Below are positions 1-5,128 of a DNA stretch of 8,621 nt, in pieces. Under the pieces are notes generated by a model. The model ran no database searches, was not told the origin of the DNA, and was given only the letters and a program-made list of their open reading frames with translations. The stretch comes from Actinomycetes bacterium (GTDB taxonomy: Bacteria; Actinomycetota; Acidimicrobiia; Acidimicrobiales; RAAP-2), in NCBI GenBank assembly GCA_021799915.1, contig JAJYZN010000118.1:1-8621 (forward strand), given 5' to 3'. Position 1 is the first letter of the stretch. Each line of letters begins with the position of its first letter. Position numbers and translations under genes: made by a program.

Positions 1-1
1 T

Positions 2-118
2 CTGATCGGCGACGCCCATGCTCGGACCGCGCCGACGTTTCAGCAGCGAACACGAGTCCTGCGCAACCGCCCGGCCATCGGTATGCGGTCAGTCGGGATT
101 GCGCGGTGGATTGAGGTT
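2..118 (+). other. Possible displaced N-terminal coding of the isomerase gene
   Basis: This open stretch in the second forward frame runs in from the window edge to a TAG at 119-121. Its last part reads IGMRSVGIARWIEV. That resembles the first strand of sugar-isomerase TIM barrels, where a phrase like 'aGi.sVGiwR' is followed by 'arll.d.GL.V'. The continuation, VRRFAEDLGLSVV, appears in the next frame just after the stop at 112-114. I infer one gene with a frame change near 108-124. It could also be the unrelated tail of an upstream gene, and no start codon is visible that would settle it. Confidence 0.35.
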
Positions 119-186
119 TAGTCGATCTCGAGCAACTGGGTGGTCCGCTCTCGGTCCGGAGGTTTGCCGAGGACCTTGGTCTGTCG

Positions 187-825
187 GTGGTTGCAATAGG
201 GCTGGGGATCCTTCGCTCACCTGATGACGTTCTCGACGCCATGCTGGAAGCCAGCGCTGCTCTAGGGGCTAGCGCTGTTGTTTGGGTTCCTCCGATCCGA
301 GGCTACGGGGACTGGCCGAGCATGAGCGATCAGGCAGATGCCCTTGGACGAAGAGCATCTGAGCTTGGGCTGGGGGTGTGGTGCCACGCGCCACACGCCG
401 CCACTCTGGTCGAGACGCCGGACGAGATCGCGAAGCTGTTGTCGGAGAACCCTGGGACGCGACTTTGCTTCGACACCGGGCACTTCGGTCTGTTTACCCC
501 TGAGGTTGCGAGCGGCATCGAGCGTTTCACCAGTTCCATTGACCACCTCCATCTGCGCGGCTTACATCGAATGGGAAGTGAGGTGCTCGGGGACTATCTT
601 CCAGACCGAAAGAACTGGGAGATCATCTTTCGCATAGGCACAGACTTCAGCGGGCCGGAAGAGGGCGTGCTCGACCTTTCATCAGCGGCCTCACTCCTCG
701 TTCGTGCTGGCTATCGCGGATGGTGGTCGGTAGAGCCACCTCGGAAGTCCGGTGGGGATCGTTTCGCAAGCATGCAAGCCTCACTTGCCGCTGTGCGGGA
801 GCTTCGAAAAGGCAGGGTGAAGTGA
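187..825 (+). CDS. Sugar phosphate isomerase/epimerase-like TIM-barrel protein, N-terminus missing or frameshifted
   Basis: The product resembles the xylose isomerase-like TIM-barrel superfamily (AP endonuclease 2 fold), enzymes that isomerise or epimerise sugars and polyols, often with a bound divalent metal. From the GTG at 187 it has 212 residues against about 250-290 for the family. Expected metal-site segments are visible: Glu76 in TLVETPDE, CFDTGH at 94-99, DHLHLRG at 119-125 and WWSVEP near 179-184. The frame stays open and protein-like back to 115 (VRRFAEDLGLSVVAIG), before any ATG, GTG or TTG, so GTG187 is probably not the true start and the gene seems to begin in another frame upstream. 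The stop overlaps the start of the oxidoreductase gene, implying a two-gene catabolic operon. The substrate cannot be told from sequence. Superfamily assignment is confident; the exact reaction is not. Confidence 0.8.
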   Translation: MVAIGLGILRSPDDVLDAMLEASAALGASAVVWVPPIRGYGDWPSMSDQADALGRRASELGLGVWCHAPHAATLVETPDEIAKLLSENPGTRLCFDTGHFGLFTPEVASGIERFTSSIDHLHLRGLHRMGSEVLGDYLPDRKNWEIIFRIGTDFSGPEEGVLDLSSAASLLVRAGYRGWWSVEPPRKSGGDRFASMQASLAAVRELRKGRVK

Positions 826-1901
826 ACGTCGCTTTGTTGGGCTGTGGATGGATCGCCGCCTGGGGGCACGGCCGGGCAATTCCTGGGGTTGATTCGTGGA
901 ACGTCGTGGCAGTGGCGGATCCAGATCTCGCCCTGGCTTCTCAGGTAGGTGCCCAGTTCAACTTGGCGCCCGATCGATGCCTTGGGGACCTCAAGGACCT
1001 CCTCACGCTCGACGAGGTCGAGCTGATCTGTGTGCTGACTCCTCCGAGCCTGCACCGTGAGCATGTCGAAGCCATCGCCGCGGCGGGGCGGCATATCGCG
1101 TGTGAAAAGCCGTTTGCACTCACTTTGGCCGATGCCGACGCAATGCTCGAAGCTGCAGCGGCTGCGGGGGTTGTGCTCTCCGTTTTCCACAACCACATCT
1201 ACGTGGAAGAGCATCAACTTGCACGCCGGCTGATCGATCAAGGGGCGATCGGTGACGTCGAAGGACTGGTGATCAACGGTCTGGGCAGTCGACCGTGGTC
1301 GGGTTCAGAGGGATGGCACCCAGAATGGCGCCGAACCCCGACGCTCAGTGGTGGTGGGGCACTGATCGACTCTGGTCTTCACGCTCTCTACCTGACTGAA
1401 CATTATTTCGGCACCTCACCATCGTGGGTGAGTGCTGTGACCGATCCACCGATCGATTTGGACAGGGTTGAGACGTATGCGTATGTCCATCTGGGATTCC
1501 CCAACGGGGTGGCATCGGTGGGAAGTGGATGGGGAGGAGGTCCTGCGCATTTTGAGATCTTCGGCAGAGAACGTCGGATCTGCATGGACTTCCACACCAC
1601 CGACGGCTATTTCGGCGCACAGCCCAAATCGGTGCAAGTGGTGGCAGGCGAGAAGATCATCGAAGAGTTCCACTTGCCAGATCGCGATTTCCAGCTGTTC
1701 ACCCCGGCGCTCTACGATGCCATCGAACAACGCGTTCGAGATCCGCGATCGGGGTTCCGGATCTCCGGTGAGCAGGGGAGGGAAGCGTTGGAGTTGGTGC
1801 TTGCGTCCTACGCGTCCGCAGTCCGGGGGCACGTGGTTCAACTGCCGCTTCGCCGAGACGATCCGGTCTACGCCGGAGGCCTGCTCGCTCTCGGCGACTA
1901 A
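822..1901 (+). CDS. Gfo/Idh/MocA family NAD(P)-dependent oxidoreductase
   Basis: This is a 359-residue cytoplasmic dehydrogenase of the glucose-fructose oxidoreductase / inositol dehydrogenase / MocA family, which oxidises sugar, inositol or related hydroxyl groups with NAD(P). The N-terminal Rossmann fold opens with VALLGCGWIA (residues 3-12, GxGxxA) and an acidic residue after the second strand (VADPD, 31-35). The family signature EKP is at 95-97. The C-terminal domain contains GGGALIDSGLH (177-187), whose Asp183 and His187 match the conserved catalytic/substrate pair. The GTG at 822 was chosen because it starts exactly at the Rossmann strand, overlaps the upstream TGA by 4 bases (GTGA) and follows an AGGG at about 813-816. 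Longer readings upstream are nonsense relative to the family. The coupling to the isomerase gene suggests both act on one sugar or cyclitol. Substrate unknown. Confidence 0.92.
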   Translation: MNVALLGCGWIAAWGHGRAIPGVDSWNVVAVADPDLALASQVGAQFNLAPDRCLGDLKDLLTLDEVELICVLTPPSLHREHVEAIAAAGRHIACEKPFALTLADADAMLEAAAAAGVVLSVFHNHIYVEEHQLARRLIDQGAIGDVEGLVINGLGSRPWSGSEGWHPEWRRTPTLSGGGALIDSGLHALYLTEHYFGTSPSWVSAVTDPPIDLDRVETYAYVHLGFPNGVASVGSGWGGGPAHFEIFGRERRICMDFHTTDGYFGAQPKSVQVVAGEKIIEEFHLPDRDFQLFTPALYDAIEQRVRDPRSGFRISGEQGREALELVLASYASAVRGHVVQLPLRRDDPVYAGGLLALGD

Positions 1902-2235
1902 CCCCGGTACCGTTTCCTTCGGCAGTCAGGTCCCATGGCCTGGGCTCGGGACGTTTGACGATGAAGCACGACGTCTTGCGCTTGACCTCTCGCGGGTTGT
2001 CGCGAAACCGGAGCTTCGGCACAGGCGGATACCGTGCCTGGCCGCCCGGGTGCAGGAGCAGGCAGTACGCTTTTCCTGCCGTGCAGATCCTGGTACAGCC
2101 CCGTGCAGCTCCAGCAGTCCAGTCACTGGGCTCTCGGTGTGCTGCACCGGGTCCGGTGCCCTGCCGTGGGGGCCAGTCGGGGCACGGCTCGCACGACACC
2201 CTGCTCGAGTACAAGCGTCTGCCGAGGATGGCCAG
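1902..2235. other. 334-base intergenic region with many potential hairpins
   Basis: I see no convincing gene here; open frames on both strands are typical high-GC shadows. The stretch is rich in inverted repeats: caggc/gcctg at 2022-2026 and 2036-2040; gcaggcag pairing with ctgcc-g-tgc at 2058-2065 and 2076-2084; gtgcagc/gctgcac at 2103-2109 and 2141-2147, enclosing agtccag-tca-ctgggct at 2116-2132; gcaccg/cggtgc at 2144-2149 and 2154-2159; and gtgccc/gggcac at 2156-2161 and 2180-2185. Several of these overlap, so they would compete. It could be an untranslated leader of the downstream membrane-protein gene, a small RNA, or chance pairing in GC-rich DNA. No known riboswitch signature was recognised. 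Confidence 0.4.
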
Positions 2236-2715
2236 GTGACGGCGACGACCGACGGGCTTTCCACCTCGGTCGTCGCATTGGTCGCGATCCTTGCTCTCCT
2301 CGCACTGATCCCCATTATCTGGGCGATCGTCGACGTCCTGCGTCGGCCGTCGTGGCAGTTCTCGACGGCTCGGAAGGTGCTGTGGGTGCTCACGCTCGGA
2401 GTGGGTTGGCTCATTTTCTGGCCGATCTCGCTCGTCTCGTCGATTGTCTACCTGGCGGTCCTCCGACGGCGTTTTCCTGTCGCAATCATGCCCCCGGCGG
2501 TGCCCACCTGGGATAACCGCGTTGAGACCACTGAGATCGCTTTGCGCGATCTCCCTCCAGCCGACTGGTACCCGGATCCTGCAGGCAGCCCCGGTCTGCG
2601 GTGGTGGGATGGTCTCGGCTGGACGGCGTACCTGAGGACATCCGAGCACGGCGATGCTCCCAAACAACCCGACGCGCCCCCCGGGGAATCCGAGGGAGGC
2701 CAGGCGTCTGGTTGA
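2236..2715 (+). CDS. DUF2510-domain membrane protein
   Basis: This is a 159-residue protein of unknown function. Two hydrophobic segments are visible, about residues 12-34 (VVALVAILALLALIPIIWAI) and 48-76, separated by a basic loop and resembling the PLDc_N/two-TM module common in actinobacteria. The C-terminal part carries a DUF2510 motif at about 109-135: ADWYPDPAG followed by LRWWDG and GWT. The tail (136-159) is Pro/Gly/Glu rich and probably disordered. The GTG at 2236 is chosen because GAGGA at 2224-2228 sits 7 bases upstream and the first membrane segment follows directly; the open frame further upstream is low-quality sequence. It stands alone, convergent with thiOS, with 86 bases between the two stops. 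DUF2510 proteins are membrane or surface proteins without an assigned reaction, so no role is proposed. Confidence 0.82.
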   Translation: MTATTDGLSTSVVALVAILALLALIPIIWAIVDVLRRPSWQFSTARKVLWVLTLGVGWLIFWPISLVSSIVYLAVLRRRFPVAIMPPAVPTWDNRVETTEIALRDLPPADWYPDPAGSPGLRWWDGLGWTAYLRTSEHGDAPKQPDAPPGESEGGQASG

Positions 2716-2801
2716 ACCTCGGCGATCCTGGTGGGCTCGAGATGTCGTAGGCACCGATGTGCTCTGCAGGTTCTGTGCTTGAGCTACGGCTGCCGTCGAT
2801 C

Positions 2802-3011
2802 TCAGCCGCCGGCGGTAGCGGTCACCACTTCGACGCGCTGACCTGTTTCGACGGAGGTCGTCGCCCAGCGCGAACGCGGAACCACGTCGTCGTCCAGGGC
2901 AACGGCAATGCCGCTCCTGCTCGGACAGAGCTCGGCGACGATATCGTCGATCGTCGTTCCACGCGGAAGCTCACGCGGCACGCCGTTCACGACTGCATGT
3001 ACCACGTTCAT
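2802..3011 (-). CDS. thiS: Sulfur carrier protein ThiS
   Basis: This is a 69-residue ubiquitin-like sulfur carrier for thiazole formation in thiamine synthesis. Its C-terminal Gly is adenylated and converted to a thiocarboxylate, which donates sulfur to thiazole synthase ThiG. The evidence is the usual family length, the pattern VNGVPRELPRGTTIDDIVAEL (strand, turn, helix), the AVALDDDVVPRS segment and the C-terminal TATAGG ending in the essential Gly-Gly at 68-69. The ATG overlaps the thiO stop by 4 bases (ATGA at 3008-3011), so the two are translationally coupled. thiG, the usual next gene, is not here: after 86 bases comes a convergent DUF2510 gene. No strong terminator was found in 2716-2801. 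Confidence 0.93.
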   Translation of the reverse strand: MNVVHAVVNGVPRELPRGTTIDDIVAELCPSRSGIAVALDDDVVPRSRWATTSVETGQRVEVVTATAGG

Positions 3012-4189
3012 GACGTCGGTCGGTGCGTCAGCGATTCCATCCGACTTCGATCAGATCTCCGATTCGAGGACCTCTGGGGACCGAAAGGCGCCAACGGCCC
3101 AGGAATGGGGACCCCGAGCACGAGGTTCCGTATCGCCAGGGCCGTCAGGGGGCAGAGCAAGATGCCATTGCGATAGTGCCCGGTCGCGACGGCCAGGCCT
3201 GGGACATCCGTCCACCCGACGTACGGAGCATTGTCAGGGGTACCGGGTCGAAGCCCTGCTTGGCATTCCGCCAACTCGTACTCGTCCACTCCGGGGACGA
3301 GGGTCCTCGCGTCATCGAGGAGGGCATGCACTGCCCCCGCGCGCACCGTGGTGTCGAAGCCCCGCTCTTCGGAGGTCGCGCCGACGACCAACGAGCCGTC
3401 ACGCCTGGGCACGAGGTAGCAGTGCCGGCCGTGCACGATGCCTCTCACCGTTCGGCCCACAGACAGCGCCTCGCGAGTCGCTCGCAGCCGGAGGATCTGC
3501 CCTGCGACCGGGCGCACAATCGGCATCGCTCCGGGTGGAAGACCCTCGATCCGGCCGCTCGCCGCACCAGCGGTCAGTACGACAACCTCGGCTACGAGCT
3601 GTCCGCCTTCGGCGAGCTCGACGCCACGGACCGACCCCTGGCCACCGATGACCACGCGCGTTGCCTGCTCTGGTACAAACGTGACGCCTGCTCGCTCACA
3701 CGCCGCCAGAAGGGCGGCGACAAGCTGTCGATTGTCCACGCTGTGGTCAGCCGCAAGTGAAGCCCCGCCTCGTATGAGCGGGGAGAGAGCCGGGACGAGG
3801 GCTCGACACCCGCTGGGGGAGAGGCGGTCCACCGGAAATCCCAGATCGCGATGGAGCTCGAGAAGATCCTCGACGACCAGGCGGTCAGATGGGTCAACGG
3901 CAACCAGCACGCTCCCAGTCGCCGAAAACCCGACTTCCATCCCGCTCGCGTGCGCCAGGTCAGTGGCGAAGTCGGGCCACTCGGCGGCGGCGGCGACCCG
4001 AAGCCGAGCGAGCTGCGGCTCACCGTGCTCGGCCTCACCGACGGGAGCGAGCATCCCAGCGGCAACCCAGGAGGCGCCGCGTCCCGGTGCCGGATCGACC
4101 ACTTGAACTCGCGCTCCGGTGCCGGCCACCCGCCACGCCGCGGCCAGCCCGATCACGCCACCTCCGATGAAGAGCACGTTGCGGGCCAT
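3008..4189 (-). CDS. thiO: Glycine oxidase ThiO (FAD-dependent)
   Basis: The product is an FAD-dependent amine oxidase of the DAO family that oxidises glycine to iminoacetate/glyoxylate, feeding dehydroglycine to ThiG for the thiamine thiazole. From the ATG at 4189 it has 393 residues, close to the usual 360-390. The dinucleotide-binding fold is N-terminal: [15 protein letters not shown] (GxGxxG at 9-14) with Asp32 at the end of the second strand, then RGASWVAAGMLAP (38-49). Near the C-terminus are AGLRPGTPDNAPYVG and GHYRNGILLCP, typical of ThiO. A second ATG at 4198 adds MSS. I prefer 4189 because a TAATAT box ends seven bases before it and no Shine-Dalgarno exists, which suggests a leaderless mRNA. 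The stop overlaps the thiS start. The first 122 bases are duplicated at 6647-6768. Confidence 0.93.
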   Translation of the reverse strand: MARNVLFIGGGVIGLAAAWRVAGTGARVQVVDPAPGRGASWVAAGMLAPVGEAEHGEPQLARLRVAAAAEWPDFATDLAHASGMEVGFSATGSVLVAVDPSDRLVVEDLLELHRDLGFPVDRLSPSGCRALVPALSPLIRGGASLAADHSVDNRQLVAALLAACERAGVTFVPEQATRVVIGGQGSVRGVELAEGGQLVAEVVVLTAGAASGRIEGLPPGAMPIVRPVAGQILRLRATREALSVGRTVRGIVHGRHCYLVPRRDGSLVVGATSEERGFDTTVRAGAVHALLDDARTLVPGVDEYELAECQAGLRPGTPDNAPYVGWTDVPGLAVATGHYRNGILLCPLTALAIRNLVLGVPIPGPLAPFGPQRSSNRRSDRSRMESLTHRPTS

Positions 4190-4206
4190 CGAGGACATAT
4201 TACGAA
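4068..4206 (+). repeat. 139-bp direct repeat, copy A (thiO 5' end and -10 box)
   Basis: These bases recur at 6647-6785 in the same orientation, 2579 bases away, with a single difference (C at 4085, T at 6664). That difference is synonymous in the thiO frame (proline codon CCG against CCA). The repeat begins inside thiO and ends 8 bases beyond the ATG at 4198, so it carries the first codons and the -10 box. This copy belongs to the intact gene. The near identity implies a recent duplication. Confidence 0.97.
4197..4202 (-). promoter_or_regulatory. -10 box TAATAT of thiO, leaderless start
   Basis: Read on the minus strand, TAATAT matches the -10 consensus (TANNNT). Its last base lies seven bases before the A of the ATG at 4189, where a transcript would start. 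Leaderless genes with this geometry are common in actinobacteria. No good TTGACA-type -35 is seen. The ATG at 4198 lies inside the box and would not be transcribed from it. Confidence 0.5.
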
Positions 4207-4224
4207 TTGACCCGGGGCTTGACC
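4207..4224 (-). repeat. Tandem GGTCAA half-sites upstream of thiO
   Basis: On the minus strand GGTCAA occurs twice with a 12-base period (4219-4224 and 4207-4212), just upstream of the TAATAT box. The second copy lies immediately outside the duplicated 139 bp. It could be an operator for a regulator binding on one face of the helix, or chance. The rest of 4225-4357 shows nothing I can name. Confidence 0.25.
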
Positions 4225-4357
4225 GGCGGCAGTAGCGTGGATCCGGCGGAGGTGTCCCTCGCTGGCGCACGGGCCGCTTTTGTGCCGCCGTAAGCAGTCG
4301 TTTGTGCTTCCATGTCCATCCTTGCATGCGCATCGAGGAGGAAAGTAGCGTCGTCAC

Positions 4358-4441
4358 ACTCCGCCAAAGTGGCAAACAGGCCGGGGCGCAGTGCCACGCA
4401 GAGCCACGGGGTCTCCGGTCGGCCGGGCCACCGAAAGGAGG
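4358..4441 (+). promoter_or_regulatory. Cyclic-di-GMP-I (GEMM-I)-like riboswitch, possibly degenerate
   Basis: Three conserved blocks of the GEMM-I aptamer occur in order with near-canonical spacing. GGCAAAC at 4371-4377 matches the ligand-site strand. ACGCAGAGCC at 4396-4405 matches the tetraloop-receptor block ACGCAAAGCC with one change, 19 bases after GGCAAA (17 in the well-studied Vibrio example, from memory). GCCGGGCCACCGAA at 4422-4435 matches the final GGGYYACCGA block. A CTCC at 4359-4362 could pair with GGAG at 4437-4440 as P1, which would hide the Shine-Dalgarno. The weak point is P2: only a 3-bp GGC/GCC stem is evident and no clear GNRA loop. So it may be a decayed or divergent member. 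It faces the sigma-factor gene. Confidence 0.5.
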
Positions 4442-4446
4442 GGGGC

Positions 4447-4479
4447 ATGCGGCACGTGTTGGATGCTCGTGAGCCGTGA
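4447..4479 (+). CDS. Putative 10-codon leader ORF with very strong ribosome binding site
   Basis: ATG at 4447 follows AAAGGAGG (4434-4441), a near-perfect anti-16S match with a 5-base spacer, yet encodes only MRHVLDAREP before TGA. The frame is open further upstream (ATG at 4312 gives 55 residues), but the binding site points to 4447. It starts directly after the riboswitch-like element and ends 97 bases before the sigma-factor GTG. It may be a regulatory leader peptide, or the remnant of a gene formerly controlled by the riboswitch. The peptide has no run of one amino acid. Confidence 0.35.
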   Translation: MRHVLDAREP

Positions 4480-4543
4480 GGTCCCTCTGGACCAACGTTG
4501 CGGTCCACGCAATCTGGCAGCCGCATGACCGCCGTGCGGCTGC
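4480..4543 (+). promoter_or_regulatory. Three consecutive hairpins between leader ORF and sigma factor
   Basis: Stem 1 is ggtcc/ggacc (4480-4484 with 4489-4493, loop CTCT). Stem 2 is ttgcg/cgcaa (4498-4502 with 4508-4512). Stem 3 is a perfect 9-bp gcagccgca/tgcggctgc (4517-4525 with 4535-4543, 9-base loop). Stem 1 begins right after the leader ORF stop. There is no U-tract after stem 3, so it is not a canonical terminator. The row could be an attenuation or translational-control region; the pairing is seen, the role is inferred. Confidence 0.45.
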
Positions 4544-4576
4544 AGGTCCGCCCACCTATTTCCGATACCGTCCCTC

Positions 4577-5128
4577 GTGGACCCGATGGACCTGACAGCA
4601 GCGCTGGCCGACGCCCGGCGCGGCGACGAGTGGGCGATTGCCGTCCTGTTCCGGACTCTTCAACCGCCCTTGATGCGCTACCTCCGCCACCACGCACCCG
4701 ATGTAGCCGAGGATCTCGCCGCCGAGTGCTGGCTGGCCGTTTCCAAGGTGCTTGCCAACTTCGAGGGGGATGCCCAGGACCTTCGGGCGTGGCTGTTCGG
4801 CGCGGCTCGCAACCAGGTTGCCAACCACTACAGGACCCGAGGCCGCCGTCTCCACCTCGTGCGGGCTGAAGCGGCAAGCGGTCACGCTCCCCCGGACCCC
4901 GCCGACACGGTCCTCGACACCCTGTCGGCCCAGGAGGCCGTGGAGGCGCTGACGCGTGCGCTACCCGCCGACCAGGCCGAGGTCGTCCTCTTGCGGGTCG
5001 TAGGCGGGCTGAGTGTCGAGCAGGTGGCGACGATCCTGGGCAAGTCCCCCGGTTCGGTGCGCGTGGCCCAGCACCGGGCCCTGCGACGACTCGCCAAGAC
5101 CTGGCAACAAGAGGCGGTAACGCGATGA
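4577..5128 (+). CDS. ECF-type RNA polymerase sigma factor
   Basis: This is a 183-residue sigma-70 family factor of the extracytoplasmic-function type, which directs RNA polymerase to a specific promoter set. Region 2 spans about residues 22-90: the FRTLQPPLMRYLRHH helix, DVAEDLAAECWLAVSKVL (core binding and -10 recognition), then LRAWLFGAARNQVANHYR. Region 4 spans about 118-175: LPADQAEVVLLRVVGGLSVEQ and the helix-turn-helix ILGKSPGSVRVAQHRALRRL, which reads the -35. Region 3 is absent, as usual for ECF factors. The start may be GTG 4577 or ATG 4586; neither has a clear Shine-Dalgarno, which is odd next to the very strong one 130 bases upstream. The stop overlaps the next gene by 4 bases, the usual coupling to a regulator or anti-sigma partner. 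The ECF subgroup cannot be assigned here. Confidence 0.92.
   Translation: MDPMDLTAALADARRGDEWAIAVLFRTLQPPLMRYLRHHAPDVAEDLAAECWLAVSKVLANFEGDAQDLRAWLFGAARNQVANHYRTRGRRLHLVRAEAASGHAPPDPADTVLDTLSAQEAVEALTRALPADQAEVVLLRVVGGLSVEQVATILGKSPGSVRVAQHRALRRLAKTWQQEAVTR

Noticed and set aside
1468..2715. 415-codon open frame on the + strand across the oxidoreductase gene and the intergenic region
   Set aside because: Its first part is the shadow of the Gfo/Idh/MocA gene and the middle is low-quality sequence; only the part from GTG 2236 has membrane segments, DUF2510 and a ribosome binding site.
4195..4400. TPP riboswitch expected upstream of thiamine genes
   Set aside because: The conserved CTGAGA and the following GACC/GATCTGG-like blocks were not found on the minus strand here or upstream of the second copy (6786-6946).
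4517..4543. 9-bp hairpin as an intrinsic terminator
   Set aside because: There is no run of T after the stem and it lies only about 30 bases before the sigma start; kept as a regulatory hairpin.
4190..4555. N-terminal extension of thiO up to 4555
   Set aside because: The FAD-binding fold begins at MARN; the upstream residues are not family-like and lie in DNA absent from the second thiO copy.
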